Below are positions 23,973 through 32,951 of a DNA stretch of 64,000 bases, piece after piece. Under the pieces are notes generated by a model that saw only the letters and a program-made list of their open reading frames with translations, had not been told where the DNA came from and did no database searches. The stretch comes from Actinomycetes bacterium. Lineage in GTDB: Bacteria; Actinomycetota; Actinomycetes; S36-B12. Each line of letters begins with the position of its first letter. Position 1 is the stretch's first letter. A program made the position numbers and the translations under genes. Location: contig JAHECS010000015.1 of the NCBI GenBank assembly GCA_024641635.1, positions 1 to 64,000 of the forward strand, given 5' to 3'.

Positions 23973-25193
23973 CTAGGACTCCGTCGCGGAGACCTGGCGG
24001 AACAGCTCGTCGCGCACGTACTCGAGCTCACGCACCACGTACTCGGTGATGTCACCCGTCTTGAGGTGCTCGGGCAGCACATCCCAGGTGTAGGTCTCGA
24101 TCTCGAGATGGGTCGACAGCGGCGTGCGGGCGTGGAACGCCAGCGCGTCGTCGATGCCTCCGCGCGTGGTGGTGAACGGGCCGAGCTCATCGAGGAAGAC
24201 CGGCACATGGAAGTGCGTGCGCCAGGAGCGCGGACCCGGGTCCGCCTCGTAGGCGGCGATCGCGTCCTCGAGATTCAGGTACCGGGTGATGGTGCCGTCA
24301 CGCAGCTCCGTGGTCTGGCTCAGGTAGATCGTCCCGGTGTAGCGCTTCAGCTCGGCGACGATCTCGTCGCTGACCTCGGGGACGTTGAGGGCGGCCGCCT
24401 CCTGCAGCTTGTAGATCGGGATGGCTGCGTCGACGAGAAGCTGCAGGTCCTCGGTGATGTTCTCGAACGCCACGGACTGGTGGCAGATGTCGAAGACGAC
24501 GCCGAGGTAGCGGCGCATCGCCTGGAAGACCTCTGCCAGCGGCTGCCCGCTGAGCTCAGCGACCCGCAGCGCCGCCTTGGTGGTGTAGACGTGATCGTTG
24601 AAGTACTCGACCGTCTCGGCGATCGTCTCGAGGTAGCAGTAGGGCTCGGGCTCGAGGGCGAGCTTCACGCGGCGACCGGTCTCCTGCTCGAGGTTGAGCA
24701 GGAAGGCGACGACGCGTAGCAGGTTGTCGGTGAAGCTCTCGACGTAGGCGTCGTCCGACACGTTGGGCCGGAAGGCCAGTGGCGCGGTCTGGATCGTCGG
24801 CTCGATCTCCGGACCCGTGATCTCGGTGAGGATGCGCGCCACGTTCATCGTGTACTGCGTCCGGGCATCCGTCGACCAGTCCGGCTCATACACCTGCTCC
24901 TTCACCCTCTCGCCCTTGAACGGGCCGAAGGGGAAGGCGTTGACCGTGTAGACGTACAGGTCGTTCGAGTCGAGGAACTCCTTGACCCAGGCCCGCTCCC
25001 CGGCATCCGAGATGAGCCGCTCGGCCGACGCGTTGGAGATCCTCAGCGATACGCCCATGGGGGCATCCGGGCAGAACCGCGCCTTGACCTCGGGCACGTA
25101 CGTCTCGAGGCTGGCCCGCATCTCGTCCCAGGTGTCGCCGGGGTGCACGAGGGTCGAGTACGTGAGGTGTCCGTAGCCGTTGCCGAGGTCCAT
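23973..25193 (-). CDS. EboE-like TIM-barrel protein (xylose-isomerase-like)
   Basis: A 406-aa protein that resembles the EboE metabolite-traffic family. The N-terminus HLTYSTLVHPGDTWDEM and the segments MGVSLRISNASAERL, LYVYTVNAFPFGPFKGERVK and EPDWSTDARTQYTMN follow the EboE pattern. Acidic residues expected in a TIM-barrel metal site are present (LEPEPYCYLET). EboE normally occurs with EboA-F genes; none of those are here. It lies between a ketopantoate-reductase-like gene and an E1 beta gene, so an aldose/cyclitol-type isomerase or lyase activity is possible. The function is unknown. Confidence 0.75.
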   Translation of the reverse strand: MDLGNGYGHLTYSTLVHPGDTWDEMRASLETYVPEVKARFCPDAPMGVSLRISNASAERLISDAGERAWVKEFLDSNDLYVYTVNAFPFGPFKGERVKEQVYEPDWSTDARTQYTMNVARILTEITGPEIEPTIQTAPLAFRPNVSDDAYVESFTDNLLRVVAFLLNLEQETGRRVKLALEPEPYCYLETIAETVEYFNDHVYTTKAALRVAELSGQPLAEVFQAMRRYLGVVFDICHQSVAFENITEDLQLLVDAAIPIYKLQEAAALNVPEVSDEIVAELKRYTGTIYLSQTTELRDGTITRYLNLEDAIAAYEADPGPRSWRTHFHVPVFLDELGPFTTTRGGIDDALAFHARTPLSTHLEIETYTWDVLPEHLKTGDITEYVVRELEYVRDELFRQVSATES

Positions 25194-25227
25194 CGGTCGT
25201 GCCCTTCTCGTCGGAGGTGCGCAGGGG

Positions 25228-26208
25228 TCAGCTGGTAGCCATGCGGACGGCCGTCTCGACCGTCAACGCGACTGAGGGGAGCAGTTCGTTCTCCAGGTGG
25301 GTGGCGAACGCGAGCGGAACGGACGCCGCGGCGATCCGCTTGACCGGCGCATCGAGGTCGTAGAAGCCCTCGTCGGCCACGATCGAGGCCAGGGTGCCGC
25401 CCCAGCCGCCCTGGAAGGGGTTCTCCTCCACGATGAGGATTCGGCTGGTCTTCGAGACGCTCGACAGGACCGTTGCCGCGTCGAGGGGCACGAGCGTGCG
25501 CAGGTCGATGACCTCGGCGGAGATCCCCTGCTGGGCGAGGAGCTCGGCCGCCTCGAGCACGATGGGCATGGACCAGGCCAGCCCCACGAGCGTGATCTCG
25601 CTGCCCGTGCGGACGACGTTGGCCTGGCCGAGCGGGATCACGTGGCCCGCGGGCGCGGGCTCCCCCTTCGTGGCGAACAGCGCCTTGTGCTCGAAGAACA
25701 GGACCGGGTCGTCGCTGCGGATGGCGCTCGCCATCAGCCCCACCACGTCGGACGGCGTCGAGGGTGCCGCGATCACCAGGCCGGGCACGGACAGCGCCCA
25801 GTTCTCGACCGCCTGCGAGTGCTGGGCGCCGAACCCCAGACCGCCGCCGTTCGCCGTGCGCACGACCATCGGCACCTTCACCTGCCCGCCGGTCATATAC
25901 CGGACCTTGGGCATCTCGTTGGCGATGAAGTCCCAGCAGCAGGCGAGGAAGTCGGAGAACATGATCTCCGCCACCGGCCTCATGCCGGTCATCGCCGCAC
26001 CCATCGCCGCGCCGACGATCGCCTGCTCGCTGATGGGCGTGTCCCAGATGCGCGTCGGGCCGAACTCCTCGAAGAGGCCCTGCGTCGACTTGAACACGCC
26101 CCCCGCGGCCCCGATGTCCTCGCCGAGGCACACCACCGACGGGTCCAGGCGCATCTCGCGCGCGATCCCGTCGGCGATCGCCTCGCGATAGGTGATCAGG
26201 TCCGCCAT
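25228..26208 (-). CDS. 2-oxoacid/acetoin dehydrogenase E1 beta subunit
   Basis: A 326-aa transketolase-like beta subunit (AcoB/PdhB/BkdB type). It has CLGEDIGAAGGVFKST, PISEQAIVGAAMGAA, a pyrimidine-binding region and the C-terminal VIDLRTLVPLD domain. I used the ATG at 26208, which lies 13 nt inside the E1 alpha gene and has a G-rich ribosome-binding site. Together with E1 alpha it would form the ThDP-dependent E1 that decarboxylates a 2-oxoacid or cleaves acetoin. No E2 or E3 gene is nearby. Confidence 0.88.
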   Translation of the reverse strand: MADLITYREAIADGIAREMRLDPSVVCLGEDIGAAGGVFKSTQGLFEEFGPTRIWDTPISEQAIVGAAMGAAMTGMRPVAEIMFSDFLACCWDFIANEMPKVRYMTGGQVKVPMVVRTANGGGLGFGAQHSQAVENWALSVPGLVIAAPSTPSDVVGLMASAIRSDDPVLFFEHKALFATKGEPAPAGHVIPLGQANVVRTGSEITLVGLAWSMPIVLEAAELLAQQGISAEVIDLRTLVPLDAATVLSSVSKTSRILIVEENPFQGGWGGTLASIVADEGFYDLDAPVKRIAAASVPLAFATHLENELLPSVALTVETAVRMATS

Positions 26209-27191
26209 TGCGAGCCCCCATCCGCCCACACGTCCGTGAAGGCCTCGGCCGGGTCGCTCAGGGGTGCGGCCTTGGCCGCCTCGATCGCGGCCAGCACCGC
26301 ATGCTGCGCCCGCTGCTCGATCTCGCCGATCTCGTCCTCGCCCACCCCTGCAGCCGCCAGGTGCTCCCTCAGCACCTTCACCGGATCACGCATGAGCCAC
26401 TGCTCGAGCTCGCCCTCGGGTCGGTACTTCGCCGGGTCCGTGCGCGAGTGCCCGTAGTGCCGGTAGGTCAGGCACTCGATGATGCTCGGCCCCTCGCCGG
26501 CTCTCGCCTTCGCGGCGGCCTTCGCAACCTCGTCGCGGACGACGACGACGTCGTTGCCGTCGATGACGATCCGGGGCAGCGAATAGGCACCCGCGCGATC
26601 GGCTGCCGGATGCTCGACGGCCGTCACGGAGCTGATCGGCGTGTACTCCATGTAGAGGTTGTTCTCGCACACGAAGATGACGGGCAGCCTCCAGACGGCA
26701 GCCAGATTGATGGCCTCGTGGAACGCCCCGATGTTCGTCGCACCGTCGCCGAAGAACGCCACGGACACCTGGCCGGACTGCCGCAGGACCGACGACCACG
26801 CGGATCCGACGGCCATCGGCAGGTGCGAGCCGATGATCGCGTAGGAGCCCATCATGTTGCCGGGCGCATACGTCATGTGCATCGAGCCGCCCTTGCCCTG
26901 CGACGAGCCGGTCTGCTTGCTCATCAGCTCGCCGAGGCACGCCTCGGCCGAGAGGCCACGGGCCATCGCGTGGTGGTGACCGCGGTACGTCGCCCACACG
27001 TAGTCGTCGGGCTCCAGCGCCGCGCTGGCACCGACGGCCACCGCCTCGTGTCCCGCGGCCAGATGGGTGGTGCCCTTGACCAGACCGCTCATGAACAGGT
27101 CGAACGCCGCCTTCTCGGTACCCCGGATGACGAGCATCTGCTCGTACCACCCACTCAGGGACTCCGGCGAGGCGACGGCCGACCCGGCCAT
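26196..27191 (-). CDS. 2-oxoacid/acetoin dehydrogenase E1 alpha subunit
   Basis: A 331-aa ThDP-binding subunit. The ThDP motif starts GDGATNIGAFHEAIN and continues to the asparagine pair in CENNLY. The phosphorylation-loop-like YRHYGHSRTDPAKYR and the N-terminal THLAAGHEAVAVG are also conserved. Closest by pattern to AcoA and actinobacterial PdhA. It follows the M24 gene by one base (TGACATG). A butanediol-dehydrogenase-like gene in the same operon fits an acyloin or diketone substrate (inference). Confidence 0.88.
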   Translation of the reverse strand: MAGSAVASPESLSGWYEQMLVIRGTEKAAFDLFMSGLVKGTTHLAAGHEAVAVGASAALEPDDYVWATYRGHHHAMARGLSAEACLGELMSKQTGSSQGKGGSMHMTYAPGNMMGSYAIIGSHLPMAVGSAWSSVLRQSGQVSVAFFGDGATNIGAFHEAINLAAVWRLPVIFVCENNLYMEYTPISSVTAVEHPAADRAGAYSLPRIVIDGNDVVVVRDEVAKAAAKARAGEGPSIIECLTYRHYGHSRTDPAKYRPEGELEQWLMRDPVKVLREHLAAAGVGEDEIGEIEQRAQHAVLAAIEAAKAAPLSDPAEAFTDVWADGGSQWRT

Positions 27192-27192
27192 G

Positions 27193-28605
27193 TCAGGAAC
27201 CCGTGCGCGCGGATTCGGCTTCGACGTGGGTCGCCGTGTTGCGGTGGGACTGGCTGTCGCGAATCGTGTTGAGCGGGCTGCCGGCTGCGTAGTAGCGCTT
27301 GCCGGCCACGAGGAGCTCCTCTGCGGGGAACTTCGTGATGACCTCGGCGCCGTCCTTGCGGACGACGACCTCCTCCTCGATCCGGGCAGCGCCCCAGCCG
27401 TCCTTCGCCGGCCAGTACGTCTCGAGGGCGAACACCATGCCCTCCTCCAGGATCTCGGGGGCGTCGAACGAGGTCAGCCGGCTGAAGATAGGCCGCTCCC
27501 AGATGCTCAACCCGACCCCGTGCCCGTACTGCAGGGCGAACGCCGCTTCCTCGTTGGCGAAGCCGAACTCCTCCGCCTTGGGCCACAGCTGCACGATGTC
27601 CGCCGTGGACACGCCCGGCTTGACGGCCTCGATCGCCACATCCATGTACTCGCGGCAGATCTTGTACGCGTCCACCTGCGCCGGGGAGGCCGAGCCGACC
27701 GCGAACGTGCGGTAGTAGCAGGTCCGGTATCCGTTGTAGGAGTGCAGGATGTCGAAGAACGCCGGGTCACCGGGTCGCACGATGCGATCGGAGAACACGT
27801 GCGGGTGCGGGCTGCAGCGCTCGCCCGAGATCGCGTTGACGCCCTCCACATGCTCGCTGCCGAGGTCGTAGAGGGTCTTGGCGACCAGGCCGACGGCCTC
27901 GTTCTCGCGAACACCCGGCCGCAGGAACTCGTACAGGTTCTCGTACGCCGCATCGACCATAGACGCACTGTGCGTGAGCAGGCCGATCTCGTCCGGCGTC
28001 TTGATCCGGCGCGCCTCCAGGAAGACCTGCTGGCCGTCGACCACCTTCAGGCCGAGCTGCTGCATCGCGAACAGCACCGGCATCTCGACGATGTCCACGC
28101 CGATCGGCTCGTTCGTGAGACCTCGCTCGGCGAGGACCTCGTACACCTTCTTGGCGACATCCTCCGCCCGCTTGGCCCCCGCCCCGATCGTGCCTCGCAG
28201 CGTCGAGATCCCCGCCCTGGCGCCGCCACCCACGTGCTCCGGGGCGACCGCACCGTGATGCCGCTCATGGCCGTTCAGGCCGGCATCCGTGTGCGAGGCC
28301 GCGTAGTCCGCGTCGAGCCACGTCGTCTGGAGCTGATGGTGCCTCGCCGCCGAGCCGAAGTCCCACAGCACCGGCGCCCCGCCCCGCGGCAGCACCGCGA
28401 ACCGGATCATCTTGTCCATCGCCCACGTGCCGATGTGCGTCCCCGTCATGTACCGGATGTTGTTGAAGTCGAAGGTGAGCACCGACCCCAGCTCCGACAT
28501 CGCCAACGCGTCGTTGAGCCGCGCCAGTCGCTGCTCCCGAAGCCGGACCATGTCGAGCCGGTTCTCCCAGTCGACATTCATGCTTCCGTACGTGGGCGAC
28601 ACCAT
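27193..28605 (-). CDS. M24-family (creatinase/DddP-like) protein lacking a metal-ligand Asp
   Basis: A 470-aa pita-bread-fold protein, N-domain to about residue 195 and catalytic domain after. It shares long blocks with the 49083 gene (NIRYMTGTHIGTW, GERCSPHPHVFSDR). Of the five M24 metal ligands the first Asp (FFDILHSYNGY), His (GHGVGLSIWE) and two Glu (FALETYW, ARIEEEVVV) are visible. The second Asp is replaced in TCYYRTF, as in metal-independent creatinase. AGGAGG precedes the ATG. A C-N, C-O or C-S bond hydrolysis or lyase reaction on a small molecule is more likely than peptidase activity. Confidence 0.82.
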   Translation of the reverse strand: MVSPTYGSMNVDWENRLDMVRLREQRLARLNDALAMSELGSVLTFDFNNIRYMTGTHIGTWAMDKMIRFAVLPRGGAPVLWDFGSAARHHQLQTTWLDADYAASHTDAGLNGHERHHGAVAPEHVGGGARAGISTLRGTIGAGAKRAEDVAKKVYEVLAERGLTNEPIGVDIVEMPVLFAMQQLGLKVVDGQQVFLEARRIKTPDEIGLLTHSASMVDAAYENLYEFLRPGVRENEAVGLVAKTLYDLGSEHVEGVNAISGERCSPHPHVFSDRIVRPGDPAFFDILHSYNGYRTCYYRTFAVGSASPAQVDAYKICREYMDVAIEAVKPGVSTADIVQLWPKAEEFGFANEEAAFALQYGHGVGLSIWERPIFSRLTSFDAPEILEEGMVFALETYWPAKDGWGAARIEEEVVVRKDGAEVITKFPAEELLVAGKRYYAAGSPLNTIRDSQSHRNTATHVEAESARTGS

Positions 28606-28623
28606 GAGTTCCTCCTGAGGACG

Positions 28624-28640
28624 ACAGACGCCTCGTCTGT
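28624..28640. repeat. Inverted repeat in the leader of the 27193-28605 gene
   Basis: ACAGACG (28624-28630) and CGTCTGT (28634-28640) are perfect 7-base arms around a 3-base loop, 19-35 nt upstream of the ATG and just before its AGGAGG. It could be a small hairpin affecting translation or an operator half-site pair. Confidence 0.3.
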
Positions 28641-28681
28641 TCCGTGTGGCTGGTCAGTTGTGGTTGCGTGCTGGTGGTTCG

Positions 28682-29242
28682 TCAGGCGACGGTGAAGGGG
28701 AAGTCCGCCTTGGCCCTGATGTCATCGATGGAGGGACGGGACGCCATGTACTCGGCCGTCGCCGCGTCTCGGTCCTCCTTGTTGTAGTAGGCGATCTCGA
28801 CGAGCTCGAGCGCCAGGCCGTCCGGGTCGCTGAAATAGCACCAGCGCCAGCCCGAGAGCGGACCCTCGTCCACCACGTTGATGTCCGAGTAGAACTGGAC
28901 GCCCTTGGCCTCGAGCTCGGCCTTCTTGGCGACCACGTCCTCGACCCGGAAGCACACATGGGCAGCGCCGCGGTGGTTGTTCGGCACCGGTCCGCCGTCG
29001 TGGGTCGGCTGGACGTCGTACTCGATCAGTTCCATCTGGGACTTCTCGCCCACCCAGAAGCAGACCTGGCGAAGGCGCGCGTTCGGCACGCCCACGCCCT
29101 TCTCCAGGGCCGGTCCCTCGAACCACGGGGTGGGCTCGTTCGCGAACGGCAGTCCCAGGATGTCGTGGTAGAAGTAGATCGAACGGTCCAGGTCGCTGAC
29201 GATGAGGCCGGCGTGGTGGATCTGCTTGAGGTCGTTGTCCAT
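28682..29242 (-). CDS. VOC-family protein
   Basis: A 186-aa glyoxalase/extradiol-dioxygenase-fold protein. The first module begins IHHAGLIVSDLDRSIYFYHD and the second GAAHVCFRVEDVVAKKAEL, with FSDPDGLALELVEI near the end. His9, the internal His of AAHVCF and the late Glu form a credible metal site. It lies between the alcohol dehydrogenase and M24 genes of the region 2 operon. Reaction unknown; ring-cleavage, lyase and isomerase roles are all known in this family. Confidence 0.8.
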   Translation of the reverse strand: MDNDLKQIHHAGLIVSDLDRSIYFYHDILGLPFANEPTPWFEGPALEKGVGVPNARLRQVCFWVGEKSQMELIEYDVQPTHDGGPVPNNHRGAAHVCFRVEDVVAKKAELEAKGVQFYSDINVVDEGPLSGWRWCYFSDPDGLALELVEIAYYNKEDRDAATAEYMASRPSIDDIRAKADFPFTVA

Positions 29243-29268
29243 CAGAGTCTCCCTTGTGCGGCGATCGG

Positions 29269-30330
29269 CTACTTCGAGCTGACCAGGATCTTCAGCTGGT
29301 CCCCCCGTGGATCGACCAGGACGTCGAAGCCCTTGGCCACGACATCGGCCAGCGGGATCTGGGAGGTGACGGCCTTGGCCACCGGGTACTTCCCCGCCGC
29401 GACGAGCCGGATGACCCGGGGCCAGTCGGTGAGGTTGTAGCACCAGCTCCCATAGATCGCGATCTCCCGGTTCGCGACCTCCATCATGTCCACGGTCGCG
29501 GGCTTGGTGTGCAGCCCGGTCTGCACGACCTTCCCCCGACCACGCGTGCTGGAGATGGCCGTCGTCAGGCCCGGCGTCGTTCCCGAGCACTCGACGGCCA
29601 GGTCCACTCCGATACCGCCGGTCAGGTCGGCGATCAGGTCGGAGAAGCCGTCCTGCGTCGGGTCGACCACCGGGCCGATGTCCATCGCCCTGGCCAGCTC
29701 GGCCCGATTGGGGTTCGGCTCGGCGATGACGACGGTTGCCGCGCCGATGGCGTTGGCGTACATGGCCGAGAGCACGCCGATCGGCCCGGCACCGGTCACC
29801 AGGACGATGTCACCACCGGTCACACCCGCCCAGTCGACGCCGTAGGCAGCCACGGTCGCCGGCTCGATGAGGGCCCCCTCGAGGTCCGACACGCTGTCCG
29901 GAAGCACGGCGCACTGCGACTCCTTGACGACCGCGTAGTTCGCCAGCGCACCCGTCTCAGCGCTCAGTCCGGTGCAGGCCATTGTCAGGCACAGGTGCCC
30001 GTTGCCGCGACGGCAGTGGTAGCAGCGCCCACAGGTGATGAGCGGGCAGATGGAGACACGATCCCCCACCTTGACGTCGCGGACGTCGGAGCCGATCTCG
30101 GTCACGGTCGCCGAGAACTCGTGGCCGAGCGTCTGCGGCAGCGTCACTCCGGTGAGCGGATGGGGCGAGCTGGGCGTGACGATCGGACCGACCAGGTACT
30201 CGTGCAGGTCCGTCCCACAGATGCCGCAGTAGTGCACCTCGACGAGCACATCATCGGGAGCCTTGACCTCCGGGACCGGCACATCCTCGATCCGGATGTC
30301 CTTCGCTGCGTAGAAGCGGGCGGCCAGCAT
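29269..30330 (-). CDS. Zn-dependent medium-chain alcohol dehydrogenase (butanediol-dehydrogenase-like)
   Basis: A 353-aa MDR-family dehydrogenase. Catalytic zinc ligands are in GICGTDLHEY and GHEFSATV. The structural zinc lobe CGRCYHCRRGNGHLC has four Cys. The cofactor motif is TGAGPIGVLSA, followed by VVIAEPN, which suggests NAD. Similar to (R,R)-butanediol and sorbitol dehydrogenases. It follows the fused ABC transporter gene by 22 nt, so it probably oxidises the imported polyol or alcohol first. Confidence 0.87.
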   Translation of the reverse strand: MLAARFYAAKDIRIEDVPVPEVKAPDDVLVEVHYCGICGTDLHEYLVGPIVTPSSPHPLTGVTLPQTLGHEFSATVTEIGSDVRDVKVGDRVSICPLITCGRCYHCRRGNGHLCLTMACTGLSAETGALANYAVVKESQCAVLPDSVSDLEGALIEPATVAAYGVDWAGVTGGDIVLVTGAGPIGVLSAMYANAIGAATVVIAEPNPNRAELARAMDIGPVVDPTQDGFSDLIADLTGGIGVDLAVECSGTTPGLTTAISSTRGRGKVVQTGLHTKPATVDMMEVANREIAIYGSWCYNLTDWPRVIRLVAAGKYPVAKAVTSQIPLADVVAKGFDVLVDPRGDQLKILVSSK

Positions 30331-30352
30331 GAGCGTTCCTCTCGTAGTTCCG

Positions 30353-32893
30353 CTAGACGGTGGCGCGCTGACGGCGCACCTGGCTGTAGACGAGGGCGGC
30401 CACGACGATCAGGGCCCCCTGGAAGAAGTAGACCCACGCCTGCTCGAGGCCGAGGAAGGTCGTCGCGTTGAGGACCTGGATGATCAGTCCGGCGCCGAGC
30501 AGGGTTCCGATGAACGTGCCCCGGCCGCCGAGGAGGCTGGTCCCGCCGAGCACGACGGCCGTGATCGACGTCAGGGTGAAGTTCGCCCCCTGCGACGGGT
30601 CGCCGATCCCGATCTGGCCCATGAGCAGGATGCCTCCGATGAAGACGCACAGCGACACGGAGATGTAGGCGAGCATGACGGTGCGGTTGACGCGCACGCC
30701 GACCCGGCGCGCCGCCTCCTCGTTGGAGCCCACCGCACGGAGGGTGATGCCCCAGCGGGTGTACCGCAGCGCGAACTCGAGCGCGAAGGTGAAGGCGACG
30801 AGGATGATGAAGACCACCGGGAACGGCCCCACCTTCGCCTTGATGATGCCCGTGACCGAGGAGTTGATGATCCCCTCGGGACCGTCACGCAGCACGAAGC
30901 TCAGGCCCTGGAGTGCGATGTAGACGGCGAGTGTCGCAGCGACAGGGGTGAACTTCCCGAACCTGATGAGGAAGCCGTTGATCGCTCCGGTGATGACCGC
31001 GGCGATCAGCATGAGGATGAACCCGAACAGGATCTGCCCCATAGGGCTCTCGTTGCCGATGAAGAACGAGGCGACGACGACGAGGAACCCGGCCAGCGGG
31101 CCGACAGACAGGTCGATCCCGCCCGTCATGAGCGCGATGGTCTGACCCAGGGCGATGAACCCCAGGGCCGCGACCAGCCCCTGGATGGACGTGATGTTGA
31201 AAGCGGTGAAGTAGCGGTCGTTCTGGCTGAAGACATACGCCCCCAGCGCGACCATGACGATGGCCAGGATGAGGACCGGGGAGTAGTCGCCCTGGAGGAA
31301 CCGGCGGACCCGGCTCGACCGCGCCTGACGCTGGGCCGTGCGCTGCTCGGTGTGGGCCGTGGCACTGACTGCCGCCGAGACGATCCGCTGCTCCGTGACC
31401 TCGTCTCCGGCGAGCTCCTGCACGACCCGGCCCCGGGACATGACGATCACGCGGTCGCACAGCCCCTCGAGCTCCTTGGCGTCCGACGAGTTGACGACGA
31501 CCGGGGTACCGGCCTCGGCGATCTCGCGGAGGATCCGGTAGATCTCCGCGCGCGCGCCGACGTCCACGCCCTGGGTCGGCTCGTCCGCGACCACGATCGT
31601 CGGCTCGGAGAGCAGCGCCCGGGCCATGACCACCTTCTGCTGGTTGCCGCCGGAGAGCGAGGCGACGTTGGCGTCCATGTTGGGCGCCTTCACGTCGAGC
31701 TCGGTGAGCTCGTGGCCGATGGACCCCACCTCCTCGCGCGTGCTGACGAACAGCCCCCTGGTGAACCTCTTGAGGGACCCCACGGCCGCGTTCTCGCGCA
31801 CCGACAGGGTCATCATGAGTCCCTCGCGGTGACGGTCCGCCGGCATGTAGGCGGCACGGGCGCGGAGGTCGCGCCCCGTGTGCTCCTCGCCGTGGATCTC
31901 GATGGACCCGTCGAAGCGGGACAGCCCGGCGAGTGCCCCCATGAGGTCGCTCTGGCCGTTGCCCACGACACCGGCCACGCCGACGATCTCGCCCGTCTGG
32001 GCGCTGACCGAGATGTCGGAGAAGCCCTTGCCGCTGAGCCCGGAGACCGACAGGTACGTTCCGGTCGTCTCGACAGACACATGCTTGGGCGGGAACGTCG
32101 ACTCGAGCTGCCGGCCGACGATCCAGGAGAGCAGCTCGTCGTCGGTCACGTCCTGCACGTCGGACGTGCCGCGGTACTTCCCGTCGCGGAGCACGGTCAC
32201 CCGCTGCGCGATGACACGGATCTCGGCGAGCCGATGGGTGATGTACACGATCGCCGTGCCAGCCGCGGCTGCCGCTCGCACGCGCTCGAAGAGCAGGTCC
32301 ACCGACGCCTGGCCGAGGGGGGCGGTGGGCTCGTCCAGGATGAGCACCTTCGGCTTCATCACCAGCGCCTTGGCCAGTTCGAGCAGGTGCTTCTGCGCAA
32401 CGCTCAGGCCACCCACGCGATCCTCGAGGTGCGCCGTCGATCCGACGTCGTCGAGCATGGCCTGCATGGCCTCGCGACGGGACCCCTGGCCCGCGAGGAA
32501 CTCAGCGGGGACGGCCAGCCTGATGTTCTCGGCGACCGTGAGGTCCTCGAGCACGGCCGGATGCTGGTGGACGATCGCGATGCCGAGGGTGGTCGCCAGG
32601 GACGGCGTCAGGGTCTCCAGCACCTCGCCGGCGACGGTGATGCTGCCGGTGTCCGGACGGGTCGTGCCGGAGGCGACGTTCATGAGGGTGGACTTGCCCG
32701 CGCCGTTCTCGCCGAGGAGCGCGTGGACCTCGCCGGGCCGCACGTCGAACGACACGTCCTGAAGGGCGGCAACGCCGGAGTAGTACTTCGAGATGCCCGA
32801 CAGGACCATCGTCGCTTCGGTCTCCACCATCGTGGCGGTGTTCTCGGTCACCAGTTCACCCGTTCCTTGGCGCTTCTCGGCGAGGGAGGTCAT
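30353..32893 (-). CDS. ABC importer fusion: two ATPase domains plus permease
   Basis: An 846-aa single polypeptide combining a complete RbsA/MglA-type double ATPase with an RbsC-type permease. NBD1 covers about residues 30-255 with Walker A GENGAGKST (61-69), signature LSVAQ and Walker B LILDEP. NBD2 covers about 275-500 with the degenerate Walker A GVVGNGQSDL typical of the family, signature LSGGNQQK and ADEPTQGVDVG. A linker (about 505-530) leads to a hydrophobic permease domain with GGIDLSVGPLAG and GGRGTFIG. These parts are normally separate genes. The frame is uninterrupted. Partners are the binding protein and a second permease upstream. Confidence 0.9.
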   Translation of the reverse strand: MTSLAEKRQGTGELVTENTATMVETEATMVLSGISKYYSGVAALQDVSFDVRPGEVHALLGENGAGKSTLMNVASGTTRPDTGSITVAGEVLETLTPSLATTLGIAIVHQHPAVLEDLTVAENIRLAVPAEFLAGQGSRREAMQAMLDDVGSTAHLEDRVGGLSVAQKHLLELAKALVMKPKVLILDEPTAPLGQASVDLLFERVRAAAAAGTAIVYITHRLAEIRVIAQRVTVLRDGKYRGTSDVQDVTDDELLSWIVGRQLESTFPPKHVSVETTGTYLSVSGLSGKGFSDISVSAQTGEIVGVAGVVGNGQSDLMGALAGLSRFDGSIEIHGEEHTGRDLRARAAYMPADRHREGLMMTLSVRENAAVGSLKRFTRGLFVSTREEVGSIGHELTELDVKAPNMDANVASLSGGNQQKVVMARALLSEPTIVVADEPTQGVDVGARAEIYRILREIAEAGTPVVVNSSDAKELEGLCDRVIVMSRGRVVQELAGDEVTEQRIVSAAVSATAHTEQRTAQRQARSSRVRRFLQGDYSPVLILAIVMVALGAYVFSQNDRYFTAFNITSIQGLVAALGFIALGQTIALMTGGIDLSVGPLAGFLVVVASFFIGNESPMGQILFGFILMLIAAVITGAINGFLIRFGKFTPVAATLAVYIALQGLSFVLRDGPEGIINSSVTGIIKAKVGPFPVVFIILVAFTFALEFALRYTRWGITLRAVGSNEEAARRVGVRVNRTVMLAYISVSLCVFIGGILLMGQIGIGDPSQGANFTLTSITAVVLGGTSLLGGRGTFIGTLLGAGLIIQVLNATTFLGLEQAWVYFFQGALIVVAALVYSQVRRQRATV

Positions 32894-32903
32894 TCACACC
32901 GGG

Positions 32904-32942
32904 CGGTGGGTGGCCGCGGATCGAGTCCACGACCACCCACCG
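32904..32942 (-). terminator. GC hairpin between binding protein and fused ABC gene
   Basis: CGGTGGGTGG (32904-32913) pairs with CCACCCACCG (32933-32942) across a 19-base loop, filling the 58-nt gap between the binding-protein stop and the next start. No T-run follows. It may reduce read-through or protect the binding-protein mRNA. Confidence 0.45.
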
Positions 32943-32951
32943 GTCCGATGG

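Noticed and set aside
25228-30330. Calling region 2 an acetoin utilisation operon
   Set aside because: E1 alpha/beta and a butanediol-type dehydrogenase are present, but E2, E3 and the acetoin regulator are absent and the importer is sugar-type.
30353-32893. Treating the ATPase-permease junction as a frameshift or missed stop
   Set aside because: The frame is continuous through a hydrophilic linker and no overlapping start or alternate frame resumes there, so a genuine fusion is simpler.
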